A DNA stretch of 64,000 bases from Lachnospiraceae bacterium (GTDB taxonomy: Bacteria; Bacillota; Clostridia; Lachnospirales; Lachnospiraceae), in contig SVDZ01000002.1 in NCBI GenBank assembly GCA_015057625.1, positions 190,865 to 254,864 on the forward strand. Reading direction: 5' to 3'. Below, in pieces: positions 1 to 8,939 of the stretch. Under the pieces are notes generated by a model. The model saw nothing but the letters and a program-made list of their open reading frames with translations. It had not been told where the DNA came from and did not search any database. Position 1 is the first letter of the stretch. Each line of letters opens with the position of its first letter. Made by a program: the position numbers and the translations under genes.

Positions 1-738
1 GCGCAGGAAACTACAATGTATGGAACAGATTTGTACGGTGAGAAGTCGCTTCACAAATTGCTTAAGAAACTTTGTGAGATTGAAAGTCTAGTCTGGATCA
101 GAGTTCTTTATTGTTATCCGGAGGAAATCTATGATGAACTTTTAGAAGTGATGGCAAGTGAAAATAAGATATGTAAATATATTGATATACCAATTCAGCA
201 TGCAAGTGACAGAATCTTAAAGAGAATGGGAAGAAGAACCACAAATAAAGATTTAAGAAATGTTGTTTTGAAGCTGAGAGAAAAGGTTCCGGGTATTGTT
301 ATAAGGACTACTTTGATTTCGGGTTTCCCGGGAGAAACACAGGAAGATCATGAAGAAGTTATGCGCTTTGTTGATGAGATGGAGTTTGACAGACTTGGCG
401 TGTTTACATATTCTCAGGAGGAGGACACTCCTGCCGCAAGTTTCCCTGATCAGATTGACGAGGACATAAAAGAAGAAAGAAAATATGAAATTATGGAACT
501 ACAGTCTGAGATAGTGGAAGACAAGGTTAATGAATTAATTGGCAAAGAATTTCTTGCTATTATAGAAGGGAAAATTCCTGATGAAAATGCATATATGGCA
601 AGAACTTATATGGATATTCCGGGAGTGGACAGCAATGTTTTTGTTATGACAGATGAACAACTTATGACAGGTGATTTTGTCAAAACAAAGATTACAGGCG
701 CTCTTGAATACGATTTAATCGGAGAGTTGGTTTTGTAA
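1..738 (+). CDS. rimO: Ribosomal protein S12 methylthiotransferase RimO, C-terminal part (5' end outside window)
   Basis: This is the 3' part of a radical-SAM methylthiotransferase. The frame is open from base 1 (AQETTMYGTDLYG...), so the gene starts upstream and the N-terminal [4Fe-4S] and CxxxCxxC parts are not visible. The segment keeps the family signatures PIQHASDRILKRMGRR and TTLISGFPGET, then a C-terminal TRAM-like beta domain. RimO adds a methylthio group to an Asp of ribosomal protein S12. RimO is preferred over MiaB because of the DLYG/PIQHASD context and because pgsA follows, a common clostridial order. The ATG at base 16 is internal and not the real start. Confidence 0.93.
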   Translation, partial: AQETTMYGTDLYGEKSLHKLLKKLCEIESLVWIRVLYCYPEEIYDELLEVMASENKICKYIDIPIQHASDRILKRMGRRTTNKDLRNVVLKLREKVPGIVIRTTLISGFPGETQEDHEEVMRFVDEMEFDRLGVFTYSQEEDTPAASFPDQIDEDIKEERKYEIMELQSEIVEDKVNELIGKEFLAIIEGKIPDENAYMARTYMDIPGVDSNVFVMTDEQLMTGDFVKTKITGALEYDLIGELVL

Positions 739-829
739 TAAGAGTGAAAGTGTAAACTATAAAGTGGTAAGTAACCTTAATTAGTAATAATATAAGAAAG
801 GAAAATGCGGAGGCATTGGAGGTGATAAT

Positions 830-1396
830 ATGAATTTACCTAATAAATTAACAGTATTTAGAGTTGTATTGATACCATTTTTTGTTATCGTTATGTTGGC
901 ACAGCCTTTTGGAGATTTATCTAAATTTGTTGCTGTGGGTATATTTATAGTTGCAAGTCTGACAGATTTTTTAGATGGATACATTGCTAGAAAGCATAAT
1001 CTTGTTTCAAACTTTGGTAAGTTTATGGATCCGCTGGCAGATAAACTGCTTGTTGGCGCAGCAATGATTTGCTTATGTGATGTCACAGGGATTCTTCCGG
1101 TTGCAGGAAAGATTCCGGGATGGATTGTAATCATTATAATAAGTAGAGAATATTTTATCAGCGGCTTTAGAACTATAGCTGCAGACCAGGGATTGGTTCT
1201 CGCTGCAGGTTGGTGGGGAAAGGTAAAAACTGTGTGTCAGATGTTTATGATTATCTTTCTTATTGTAAATTTGAATTTTACTGCATTTAAAGCAATCGAA
1301 GTAATTCTTGTATGGCTTTCACTTTTCTTTACAGTATTCTCTATGATTGACTATGTGGCAAAGAATAGGGAAGTGTTAAAGGATGAGGTAAAATAG
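830..1396 (+). CDS. pgsA: CDP-diacylglycerol--glycerol-3-phosphate 3-phosphatidyltransferase
   Basis: An integral membrane enzyme that makes phosphatidylglycerol phosphate, the committed step to phosphatidylglycerol and cardiolipin. The CDP-alcohol phosphotransferase motif (D-G-x2-A-R-x8-G-x3-D-x3-D) is complete: DGYIAR at about residue 46, then G and the DPLADK aspartates at about residues 62-68. Four to six hydrophobic segments are seen, and 188 aa is normal for the family. A strong GGAGGTGAT at 818-826 sets the ATG at 830. It follows rimO by 91 bp and is probably cotranscribed with it. A short hairpin and T-run follow the stop. Confidence 0.96.
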   Translation: MNLPNKLTVFRVVLIPFFVIVMLAQPFGDLSKFVAVGIFIVASLTDFLDGYIARKHNLVSNFGKFMDPLADKLLVGAAMICLCDVTGILPVAGKIPGWIVIIIISREYFISGFRTIAADQGLVLAAGWWGKVKTVCQMFMIIFLIVNLNFTAFKAIEVILVWLSLFFTVFSMIDYVAKNREVLKDEVK

Positions 1397-1401
1397 AACT
1401 G

Positions 1402-1423
1402 ACTTAATAAAATTAAGTTTTTG
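1402..1423 (+). terminator. Intrinsic terminator after pgsA
   Basis: A short hairpin, ACTTAAT (1402-1408) with ATTAAGT (1412-1418), runs directly into a T-run. The stem is AT-rich and so weak, but its position right after the pgsA stop supports a terminator. Confidence 0.55.
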
Positions 1424-1454
1424 GTGTATTTTATTTAATTATATTAAAATTGTA

Positions 1455-1483
1455 TTGATTAAAACTTATTATTATTATATTAT
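1455..1483 (+). promoter_or_regulatory. Sigma-A-like promoter for the aminotransferase gene
   Basis: TTGATT (1455-1460), a 17-bp spacer and TATTAT (1478-1483) stand 55 bp before the aminotransferase ATG, downstream of the pgsA terminator. Confidence 0.5.
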
Positions 1484-1537
1484 TTGTAGTGCTACTCTAA
1501 AAAATAGCGTGGAAATAACATTTTTAGGAGGAAATAT

Positions 1538-2821
1538 ATGGCAAAGTATTGTGAAATGGAAAAAGAAACACTTAAGGAAATGCTTGTAGAATTGAAAGCA
1601 GAATATGCAAAGATTAAGGATGCAGGATTAAACCTTGATATGTCAAGAGGAAAACCGGGTCCTGATCAGCTTGCAATTTCAGCAGATATTATGGATGCAT
1701 TGACTTCAAAGGATGAGCTTAAATCAGAAACAGGTCTTGATTGCAGAAACTACGGTGAACTCTGTGGAATTTTGGAAGCAAGAAAACTCATGGGAGAAGT
1801 TATGGGTGTTCCGGCTGAAAATGTTATTGTATACGGTAACTCAAGTTTAAATATTATGTATGATACAATTTCACGTTCATACTCACACGGTGTTATGGGA
1901 AGCACTCCTTGGTGCAAACTTGACAAAGTTAAATTCCTTTGTCCTGTACCTGGATATGACAGACATTTTAAAATTACAGAGTTCTTTGGTATTGAGATGA
2001 TTAACATCCCACTTACAGAGGACGGACCTGATATGGATTTAGTTGAGCAGTACGTTAATAACGACGAATCAGTTAAGGGTATGTGGTCTATTCCAAAATA
2101 CTCTAACCCATCAGGAAGTACTTATTCTGCAGAGACAGTTAAGAGACTTGCAGCTCTTAAGCCTGCAGCAAAAGATTTCAGAATATTCTGGGATAATGCT
2201 TATGTTATCCATCATTTATATGAAGACAAGCAGGATGAACTTTTAGATATTTTTGAAGAATGTAAGAAAAATGGAAACGAAGATATGGTATATCAGTTTG
2301 CATCAACTTCTAAGATTTCATTCCCTGGTTCAGGTATTGCTGCTATGTCAGCTTCAACTGCAAATCTTGATTTCGTTAAGAAACAGATGACAGTTCAGAC
2401 TATTGGTCATGATAAGATTAACCAGTTAAGACACGTTAAATTCTTTAAAAATCTTGAAGGTTTGAATGCTCATATGATGAAGCACGCAGAACTTTTAAGA
2501 CCAAAATTTGATGCTGTATTAAATACTCTTGAGAGCGAACTTGCAGGAACAGGTATTGCAAGTTGGACAAAGCCTCTCGGCGGATATTTTGTATCCCTTG
2601 ATGTAATGGAGGGTTGTGCAAAGAAGGTTGTTGCAATGTGTAAAGATGCCGGAATGGTTCTTACAGGTGCAGGAGCTCCTTTCCCATACGGAAAAGATCC
2701 TAAAGACAGCAATATCAGAATTGCTCCTTCATATCCATCACCGGAAGAATTGCTTGAGGCAAGCAAGGTATTAGTACTCTGTACTAAGATTGCAGCTATT
2801 GAAAAACTTATTGAATCGTAA
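1538..2821 (+). CDS. PLP-dependent aminotransferase, type Id aspartate aminotransferase-like
   Basis: A fold-type I PLP aminotransferase of 427 aa. The N-terminal MSRGKPGPDQ stretch, the YGNSSLN segment and the overall layout resemble the MocR-like/type Id aspartate aminotransferase family (Pfam Aminotran_MocR), not the AspC family. The Schiff-base lysine is Lys259 in FASTSKISFPGSG; SIPKYSNPSG and RIAPSYPSPEE are the substrate and phosphate-binding loops. AGGAGG sits 6-8 nt before the ATG. It probably interconverts aspartate/2-oxoglutarate and oxaloacetate/glutamate, inferred from family. That fits the neighbouring oxaloacetate-using synthase 56 bp downstream. Exact substrate is unproven. Confidence 0.85.
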   Translation: MAKYCEMEKETLKEMLVELKAEYAKIKDAGLNLDMSRGKPGPDQLAISADIMDALTSKDELKSETGLDCRNYGELCGILEARKLMGEVMGVPAENVIVYGNSSLNIMYDTISRSYSHGVMGSTPWCKLDKVKFLCPVPGYDRHFKITEFFGIEMINIPLTEDGPDMDLVEQYVNNDESVKGMWSIPKYSNPSGSTYSAETVKRLAALKPAAKDFRIFWDNAYVIHHLYEDKQDELLDIFEECKKNGNEDMVYQFASTSKISFPGSGIAAMSASTANLDFVKKQMTVQTIGHDKINQLRHVKFFKNLEGLNAHMMKHAELLRPKFDAVLNTLESELAGTGIASWTKPLGGYFVSLDVMEGCAKKVVAMCKDAGMVLTGAGAPFPYGKDPKDSNIRIAPSYPSPEELLEASKVLVLCTKIAAIEKLIES

Positions 2822-2877
2822 ATAGTTGAAATACAGTTTGATTTAGCAAATTTATCCACGAATGGAGGTGGTCCTTT

Positions 2878-4251
2878 TTGAAGGACATTAAATTAAGTAA
2901 TAAGACTTTTAAATTAGAGCAGGATCCATATATTTATCAGTTGCAGGATGTTGAAGAACCTGAGCTTTTCAGAGAAATGTTTCCATATACGGAAACACCA
3001 AAGATTGCATTTAACTACAGAAGAGTTCCTGAAAATATGGCTGAGGATATTTTTATAACAGATACATCATTTAGAGATGGCCAGCAGTCAAGAGCTCCTT
3101 ACACAACTGAGCAGATGGTTCACATTTACAAGTTGTTACATAAACTGGGCGGAGAGAATGGAATGATTCGCCAGACCGAGTTTTTCGTTTACTCTGAAAA
3201 AGATAGAAAAGCTCTTGAAAAATGTATGGAACTGGGATATAAGTTCCCTGAAATCACTACATGGATCAGAGCTTCAAAGAAAGATTTTGAATTAGTAAAA
3301 TCAATTGGAGTAGAAGAGACAGGTATTCTGGTAAGTTGTTCAGATTACCACATTTTCCACAAGATGGGACTTACAAGAAAGCAGGCACTGGATAAATATT
3401 TAGGAATCGTTTCAGAATGTATTGAATCGGGACTTAGACCTAGATGTCATTTTGAAGATATAACCAGAGCTGATTTTTATGGTTTCGTTGTTCCGTTTGC
3501 AAATAAACTTATGGAAATGTCGAATGAGAGTAATGTTCCGATTAAAATCAGAGCCTGCGATACTATGGGATTTGGGGTGCCTTACGCAGGAGCAGCACTC
3601 CCAAGAAGCGTATCTGGTATTATTTACGGACTTCAGCATTATTCAGATGTTCCTTCTGAGATGCTGGAGTGGCATGGACACAATGATTTCTATAAGGGTG
3701 TTGTAAATGCTACAACAGCATGGATGTACGGAGCGGGAGCTGTAAACTGTTCACTTCTTGGAATCGGTGAGAGAACAGGAAATGTTCCACTTGAAGCTAT
3801 GGTATTTGAGTATGCCTCAATTAGAGGACATTTCAATGGAATGAATACTCAGGCAATAACTGAAATTGCTGAATATATCCAGAATGAGACAAACTATAAT
3901 TTGCCTCCGATGACACCTTTTGTCGGTGCAAATTTCAATCTTACAAGAGCGGGTATTCATGCGGATGGTATGCTTAAGAATCATGAGATTTACAATATCT
4001 TTGATACAGATTCTATCCTTAACAGACCACCGAAGGTATCTATTACGAGTACTTCCGGAATGGCAGGAGTTGCATACTGCATAAATCAGTATATGAAGAT
4101 GAAGGGCAGACCTGAACTTGATAAGAAATCACCTGTAGTTGAAAAAGTATACAATTGGGTAAGATCTGAGTACGACGCAGGAAGAATTACAGTTATCAGT
4201 GATGATGAATTGATTGCAAAAACAGAAGAAGCTTTGCTTGAAACTAATTAA
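2878..4251 (+). CDS. Re-citrate synthase-like / 2-isopropylmalate-homocitrate synthase family protein
   Basis: A DRE-TIM metallolyase of 457 aa. The acyl-CoA condensing signature appears as DTSFRDGQQ at about residues 62-70 (isopropylmalate synthases normally read DTTLRDGEQ). HGHND at about residue 263 supplies metal ligands, and GIGERTGN follows at about 300. The C-terminal LeuA regulatory dimer of true isopropylmalate synthases is missing. No leu genes are nearby. Length and the altered DRDG motif resemble the Re-citrate synthase group known from Clostridium kluyveri, which condenses oxaloacetate with acetyl-CoA for glutamate synthesis. It starts at TTG 2878 behind GGAGGTGGT (2864-2872). 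Homocitrate or isopropylmalate synthase remain alternatives. Confidence 0.65.
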   Translation: MKDIKLSNKTFKLEQDPYIYQLQDVEEPELFREMFPYTETPKIAFNYRRVPENMAEDIFITDTSFRDGQQSRAPYTTEQMVHIYKLLHKLGGENGMIRQTEFFVYSEKDRKALEKCMELGYKFPEITTWIRASKKDFELVKSIGVEETGILVSCSDYHIFHKMGLTRKQALDKYLGIVSECIESGLRPRCHFEDITRADFYGFVVPFANKLMEMSNESNVPIKIRACDTMGFGVPYAGAALPRSVSGIIYGLQHYSDVPSEMLEWHGHNDFYKGVVNATTAWMYGAGAVNCSLLGIGERTGNVPLEAMVFEYASIRGHFNGMNTQAITEIAEYIQNETNYNLPPMTPFVGANFNLTRAGIHADGMLKNHEIYNIFDTDSILNRPPKVSITSTSGMAGVAYCINQYMKMKGRPELDKKSPVVEKVYNWVRSEYDAGRITVISDDELIAKTEEALLETN

Positions 4252-4267
4252 GCGCTCTTGAATTAAT

Positions 4268-4319
4268 AAAAACCTCTATGGGATAATGCAAATTTGCGTT
4301 ATTTTATAGGGGTTTTATT
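4268..4319 (+). terminator. Intrinsic terminator after the Re-citrate synthase-like gene
   Basis: AAAACCTCTAT (4268-4278) pairs with ATAGGGGTTTT. A second nested stem around ATGCAAATTTGCGT lies inside the loop. The T-rich tail follows. Confidence 0.8.
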
Positions 4320-4439
4320 CGCTTTATTTAGAAAAATACTTTTAAAAAGTAAATAATAATTGATTTGATTATCTTATTAAACTATACTAACAATAGTTTT
4401 GATTTTGATAAAAGATATACTTTAAAGGAGAAATACAAA

Positions 4440-5978
4440 ATGTTCAGATTGATGACGAAAGAAGAGGCTATTGAATTAATAAATGATGGAGATGTGGTTG
4501 CCTTAAACTCATTTCTTGGAATTGATAATCCAATAGAATTACATGAAGCTTTGTATGCAAGATATAAAAAAACAGGTGCCCCTAAGCATCTTACGATGAT
4601 TTCAAGCGCCGGTTTTGGTGCTTGGGATGAAGACAGAGCAGCCGAAGGATACATTCGCGAGGGAGCAGTAGATAAAATTATCTGTGGACATTTTGGCGCG
4701 ATGTATAGCACAAAGAAACTTGTTCTTGAAGATAAATTCGAAGCTTACAATCTTCCCCTTGGATGTATTTCTCATGCTATAAGAGCTCAGGCAGGAGGGA
4801 TTCCGGGAGCATTGTCGAAGGTAGGACTTGATATTTTTGTTGATCCGAGAAAAGAAGGACCTGGTATTAATAGTATATCGAAGGACAATTCCCTGGTAGA
4901 ACTTGTTGAGGTTGACGGAGAAGACTTTCTGTTTTATAAACTACCTAAAATGAACGTTGCAATTATCAAGGGGACGGCAGCTGATAAGAAGGGAAACATT
5001 TCATTTGAAGATATGTATACAGCGGGTGATGCGTTGTCTATCTGTCAGGCGGTTAAGGCGAATGGTGGAAAAGTAATTGTTCAGGTGGACAGACTTGTGG
5101 TAAAACCTTCAAGACCGCATAACACTATTGTTCCGGGATGTCTTGTTGATGCAATTGTTGAGATAAAACCGGAACCAAGACATGCTGCCTACGAATCCTT
5201 AACGGGTAGTTTTGAAATTCCTTATTCTCAGTGGCAGGACTGGAGTGAAATGCTTGAAAAACGCACAAAAACAAAGAACGTCATAAATAAAAGCGCTGAG
5301 ATTATAGGAAAAAGAGCAGCGATGGAATTGCGGGAAGGAGATATTGTAAATATCGGTGTTGGAATTCCTGAGACAGTGTCAAAATATGCCAGAGAAAGTG
5401 GCATATTAAATAAGATTACTCTTACTGTAGAGGCAGGAGGTGTCGGAGGATTCCCGGCATCAGGAAAGGTGTTCGGCGCAGTAATTGGAGCAGATTCTAT
5501 TTACAATATGGCAAATCAGTTTGACTTGTATAACAACGGCGGACTTGATATATGCTTTATGGGTGGAATTGAGGTGGATCGTTTTGGAAATGTTAATGCA
5601 CACAGAGGACCGGGAGCTTTTGCAGGAATTGGTGGATTTGCAAACATAACTGCAAAGACTAAAACAGTAGTGTTCTGTCTTACATTTAATACAAAAGGTC
5701 TGAATGTTGAAGATAATGACGGTAGTATACTAATTAAAAATGAAGGACATATCCCGAAATTTGTAGAGGAAATTAAGAGCGTAAGTTTCTCTGCAAAACG
5801 TGCCAAAGAGAACGGACAGAGAGTTTTGTATGTGACAGAACGTTGCGTGTTTGAATTGGTAGAGAGTGGACTTAAGCTCATTGAAGTTTATCCGGGAATT
5901 GACATAGAAAGGGATATTTTCAGCAGACTTCCATTTGATGTTGAGGTTGACGAAATGCTGGATAATTATAATTTTTAA
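4440..5978 (+). CDS. Acyl-CoA:acetate / 3-oxoacid CoA-transferase family protein (fused alpha-beta)
   Basis: A family I CoA-transferase with both halves fused into 512 aa, like propionate/acetate CoA-transferases. The N-terminal half has DGDVVALNSF and GHFGAMY. The C-terminal half has NIGVGIPE and TVEAGGVGGFPASG; the Glu in the last motif corresponds to the catalytic glutamate that forms the glutamyl-CoA intermediate. The frame extends upstream to a TTG at 4365, but AAAGGAG (4424-4430) and a good alignment point to ATG 4440. It is monocistronic between a terminator and a small membrane-protein gene. The acyl-CoA substrate (acetyl, propionyl, butyryl or acetoacetyl) cannot be read from the sequence. 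Confidence 0.85.
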   Translation: MFRLMTKEEAIELINDGDVVALNSFLGIDNPIELHEALYARYKKTGAPKHLTMISSAGFGAWDEDRAAEGYIREGAVDKIICGHFGAMYSTKKLVLEDKFEAYNLPLGCISHAIRAQAGGIPGALSKVGLDIFVDPRKEGPGINSISKDNSLVELVEVDGEDFLFYKLPKMNVAIIKGTAADKKGNISFEDMYTAGDALSICQAVKANGGKVIVQVDRLVVKPSRPHNTIVPGCLVDAIVEIKPEPRHAAYESLTGSFEIPYSQWQDWSEMLEKRTKTKNVINKSAEIIGKRAAMELREGDIVNIGVGIPETVSKYARESGILNKITLTVEAGGVGGFPASGKVFGAVIGADSIYNMANQFDLYNNGGLDICFMGGIEVDRFGNVNAHRGPGAFAGIGGFANITAKTKTVVFCLTFNTKGLNVEDNDGSILIKNEGHIPKFVEEIKSVSFSAKRAKENGQRVLYVTERCVFELVESGLKLIEVYPGIDIERDIFSRLPFDVEVDEMLDNYNF

Positions 5979-6046
5979 TATTCAAGATTCGTGGAGCGTA
6001 CATCAGATAAAAATAGGAAATACAGGTATGGAAAGGAATAGATAAA

Positions 6047-6649
6047 GTGAAAGAAAAACTATTAAATGGCTACGATTGGATGATAAAATATTATATGTAT
6101 TTTATATGTGCAGCAATGGTTGGATGGATTTATGAAGTGTTGGTAATCATGTTTGAAAATCATAATGGATTTCAAAATCGAGGCGTGTTATACGGTCCGT
6201 ATTTACCAATTTATGGATTTGGAATGCTGATTTTAATAATTACCGTAAAACCAATTTGTAAGATGAAACTTGAAAAAGTATCTTCGCATTCGGTGATATT
6301 AGCATTTGTGGTAAAGTTTATTTTAGCTTTTATAGCTGCGTTTTTAATCACATCATTAGTGGAACTGGCAGTCAGCTACATGGTTAGCCCTAATTCATGG
6401 GAATATGTCGAAAACGGCACAAATAATCCACTGTGGTTTTACAGTGCTGATGATGGATATAATATTAATTTCCAGGGGAGAATTGCATTAAAATCCAGTT
6501 TGAGGTTCGGTATTGGTTCCATATTCCTATTGTACGTTTTGGAACCAATAATAGATAAATTTTCGACAAAAAAGAAGGCGTTTAAGATTGTGGGAAGCTT
6601 ACTTTTGATTACTATATTAATTGACTGCATTATAACCTTTTTATTTTAA
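6047..6649 (+). CDS. Putative ABC-transporter permease-like membrane protein (CmpB / PF06541 family)
   Basis: A 200-aa integral membrane protein with about five hydrophobic segments. The N-terminal FICAAMVGWIYEV followed by NRGVLYGPYLPIYGFG is the hallmark of the family named 'putative ABC-transporter type IV' (CmpB), common in Lachnospiraceae. No ATPase partner is next to it, so transport is only a family label. It starts at GTG 6047 with AAAGGA 9 nt upstream. A second stretch at about residues 140-165 (GRIALKSSLRFGIGSIFLLYV) is also typical. It is followed by a terminator. Confidence 0.7.
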   Translation: MKEKLLNGYDWMIKYYMYFICAAMVGWIYEVLVIMFENHNGFQNRGVLYGPYLPIYGFGMLILIITVKPICKMKLEKVSSHSVILAFVVKFILAFIAAFLITSLVELAVSYMVSPNSWEYVENGTNNPLWFYSADDGYNINFQGRIALKSSLRFGIGSIFLLYVLEPIIDKFSTKKKAFKIVGSLLLITILIDCIITFLF

Positions 6650-7002
6650 TAAAAAATAAAGGCGCGGTCTCTGGTAAATGTTAGTGCCTTGTGGAGGTAT
6701 TGGCTCGTTTTTACTGTCTTTTGAAATAATCAAGCTATGATAATTGCGATTGCGATGATCATAGCTTTTTTTGCATGACGTGGAAAAAGGAGAGGTTGAA
6801 ATTGAGAAAAAATGTGGGAAAAGTTGAATAGAGGGAAAAAATTGGGACATATACTATGTTATTGTTATAGTGTGAACAACATAAATGAAAAAAGAATAAA
6901 CACACAAAACTACACAAATAAAATGTTGCATCACATAAGAAGAAGTGATATACTTGCAAAGTGAGGGGTGAAAAAATTGATATTATATTTTTGTTAAAGT
7001 CG
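6650..7002. other. Gene-free stretch between the CmpB-like gene and the recA promoter
   Basis: About 350 bp of AT-rich DNA. It contains a terminator at 6732-6772 and otherwise purine-rich sequence. Short frames on the minus strand lack ribosome-binding sites and family features. A possible small stem (GGCGC at 6661 with GTGCC near 6690) could not be assigned to any RNA family. Confidence 0.5.
6732..6772 (+). terminator. Intrinsic terminator upstream of recA
   Basis: AAGCTATGAT (6732-6741) pairs perfectly with ATCATAGCTT (6758-6767), followed by seven Ts. It is about 80 bp past the CmpB-like stop and isolates the recA promoter. Confidence 0.85.
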
Positions 7003-7031
7003 TTGACATATATCAAAAACTGTATTAAGAT
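7003..7031 (+). promoter_or_regulatory. recA promoter
   Basis: TTGACA (7003-7008), a 17-bp spacer and TAAGAT (7026-7031). It is close to sigma-A consensus, with the predicted start of transcription at about 7038, at the edge of the LexA box. Confidence 0.8.
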
Positions 7032-7038
7032 GATTATA

Positions 7039-7052
7039 CGAACATAAGTTCG
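7039..7052. promoter_or_regulatory. LexA (SOS) operator at recA
   Basis: CGAACATAAGTTCG matches the Gram-positive LexA/DinR box (CGAAC-N4-GTTCG). It overlaps the predicted transcription start, where bound LexA would block recA-recX transcription until DNA damage. Confidence 0.9.
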
Positions 7053-7065
7053 AAAGGAGAAAACT

Positions 7066-8106
7066 ATGAATAAAGAAGATAAATTAAAAGCGCTGGATGC
7101 AGCGATTACACAGATTGAAAAAGCACACGGTAAGGGTTCTATTATGAGATTGGGAGACAAAGCAGCTAATCTCAACGTAGAGACTATCCCTACAGGATCC
7201 CTCAGCCTTGATATTGCACTTGGACTTGGAGGTATTCCAAAGGGAAGAGTTGTTGAAGTATACGGACCTGAATCATCAGGTAAAACTACAGTGGCACTTC
7301 ATATGATTGCAGAGGTTCAGAGACGTGGAGGAGTAGCAGGTTTTATTGATGCTGAGCATGCGTTGGATCCTGTATACGCAAAGAACATCGGCGTAGATAT
7401 TGATAACTTATATATTTCTCAGCCTGATTTTGGTGAGCAGGCCCTTGAAATTGCAGAGACTATGGTAAGATCGGGAGCTGTTGATCTCATAGTAGTTGAC
7501 TCTGTTGCAGCATTAGTACCTAAGGCGGAAATTGATGGAGAGATGGGAGATTCTCACGTAGGTCTCCATGCCAGACTTATGTCACAGGCACTGAGAAAAT
7601 TAACTCCTGTTGTTAATAAGACTAACTGTACAGTTGTATTTATCAATCAGCTTCGTGAAAAAGTTGGAGTTATGTTCGGTAATCCGGAGGTTACTACAGG
7701 TGGTAGAGCTTTGAAGTTCTATGCATCTGTCAGACTTGATGTAAGACGTATCGAGACACTTAAGCAGGGTGGTGAAGTTATCGGAAACAGAGCCAGAGTG
7801 AAAGTAGTTAAGAATAAGATTTCTCCTCCATTCAAAGAGGCTGAATTCGATATTATTTTCGGTAAAGGTATTTCGAAAGAAGGAGATATTTTAGATCTTG
7901 CAGCCAACGCAGGAATTGTAAATAAGTCCGGAGCTTGGTACGCATATAATGGAGATAAGATAGGCCAGGGACGTGAAAATGCAAAGGCTTGGCTTTTAGA
8001 AAATCCTACAGTGATGGAAGAAATTGACGCTAAGGTCAGAGAGTTCTACTTTAAGAAGAACGAAGAAGTTCTTTCTACAGAGGAAGATGCCAAAGAAGGT
8101 GAATAA
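7066..8106 (+). CDS. recA: Recombinase RecA
   Basis: The DNA-strand-exchange ATPase and SOS coprotease, 346 aa (normal size). Walker [10 protein letters not shown] is at residues 67-75; the conserved [11 protein letters not shown]alker B, loop INQLREKVG and [17 protein letters not shown] follow. The C-terminal acidic tail ([14 protein letters not shown]) is typical. AAAGGAG at 7053-7059 and ATG 7066 lie just after the LexA box. The stop codon TAA shares one base with the recX ATG, which implies translational coupling. Confidence 0.99.
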   Translation: MNKEDKLKALDAAITQIEKAHGKGSIMRLGDKAANLNVETIPTGSLSLDIALGLGGIPKGRVVEVYGPESSGKTTVALHMIAEVQRRGGVAGFIDAEHALDPVYAKNIGVDIDNLYISQPDFGEQALEIAETMVRSGAVDLIVVDSVAALVPKAEIDGEMGDSHVGLHARLMSQALRKLTPVVNKTNCTVVFINQLREKVGVMFGNPEVTTGGRALKFYASVRLDVRRIETLKQGGEVIGNRARVKVVKNKISPPFKEAEFDIIFGKGISKEGDILDLAANAGIVNKSGAWYAYNGDKIGQGRENAKAWLLENPTVMEEIDAKVREFYFKKNEEVLSTEEDAKEGE

Positions 8107-8714
8107 TGCATAGGGTTATAGAAGTATACCCTTATAATAAAACAAAAGTGAGAGTAAAACTGGATTCCGGTTTTACTTTTGCTTTATATAAGGGAGAAAT
8201 ATTAAAAAACAAAATAAAGGAAGATGAGTATCTATCAGATGAAACTGTTGAAAAAATCGTTGAGGAGATATTGAAGAAGAGAGCGAAAGAACGTGCTTTG
8301 TATCTGATTAAAGATATGTCAAAAACAAAAAAGCAGATTTCTGATAAACTGGCAAAGGATTATTATCCCCAGTGCGTGATAGATTATGTTATAGACTTTT
8401 TGGAAGAATATTCTTTTGTGGATGATTATGAATATGCCTGTCATTATGTTCAGGCATATAGTTCAAGAAAGAGCATTGCTCAAATTAAAAACGATCTGTA
8501 TAAAAAAGGAATTGATAAATCGTTGGCAGATATAGCTTTATCTGAAAATGAGATAGATGAGGATTCGTCCATTGTGAAACTTATTGAAAAGAATAAGAAA
8601 AAATATGATTTGATGGATGTTAATGGAAAGCGAAAGTTTTATGCTATGCTTATGAGAAAAGGATATGCATATGATTGCATTAACAGAGCACTTAACCTAA
8701 TGGAATTGATATAA
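8106..8714 (+). CDS. recX: Regulatory protein RecX
   Basis: A RecA modulator of 202 aa made of tandem three-helix repeats, with no catalytic site. Recognisable repeat segments are ALYLIKDMSKTKKQISDKL, VIDYVIDFLEEYSFVDDYEYA and KRKFYAMLMRKGYAYDCINRAL. RecX binds RecA filaments and RecA monomers and limits recombinase activity. The gene overlaps recA by one base and shares its LexA-controlled promoter. Identity is by family pattern and context, since RecX sequences are poorly conserved. Confidence 0.92.
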   Translation: MHRVIEVYPYNKTKVRVKLDSGFTFALYKGEILKNKIKEDEYLSDETVEKIVEEILKKRAKERALYLIKDMSKTKKQISDKLAKDYYPQCVIDYVIDFLEEYSFVDDYEYACHYVQAYSSRKSIAQIKNDLYKKGIDKSLADIALSENEIDEDSSIVKLIEKNKKKYDLMDVNGKRKFYAMLMRKGYAYDCINRALNLMELI

Positions 8715-8864
8715 AGTTCTATTAAATTTAACACAAAGTTTCAAACTATGATAATGACGACAAATTTTGGAAATGTGTATATGATTTTTGAATTGAATTG
8801 TACAATTTGACAAAATATTTCCTTCTATTTTATGAATGTTTTGTGTAATAATAAGGATGTTTGC

Positions 8865-8893
8865 TTGACATAACATCATATCCGCGATAGAAT
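8865..8893 (+). promoter_or_regulatory. rny promoter
   Basis: TTGACA (8865-8870), a 17-bp spacer and TAGAAT (8888-8893), 46 bp before the rny start codon. The preceding 150 bp after recX shows no clear terminator. Confidence 0.75.
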
Positions 8894-8939
8894 AAAAATG
8901 TTGTTTTGCACAATGAAAATTAAATAAGGAGGTGCTCCT

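Noticed and set aside
781..1134. Minus-strand frame opposite pgsA
   Set aside because: It lies fully over the pgsA motif region on the other strand, with no RBS and no family features.
2470..2859. Minus-strand frame opposite the aminotransferase gene
   Set aside because: It mirrors a clear PLP enzyme in the opposite strand and has no recognisable motifs.
6655..6700. Small SRP RNA or another small RNA before recA
   Set aside because: The GGAAG/GCA helix-8 core of SRP RNA is missing, and the weak stem does not match an RNA family I know.
6759..7175. Minus-strand frame across the recA promoter
   Set aside because: It covers the LexA box and recA start, is composed of low-complexity hydrophobic residues and has no RBS.
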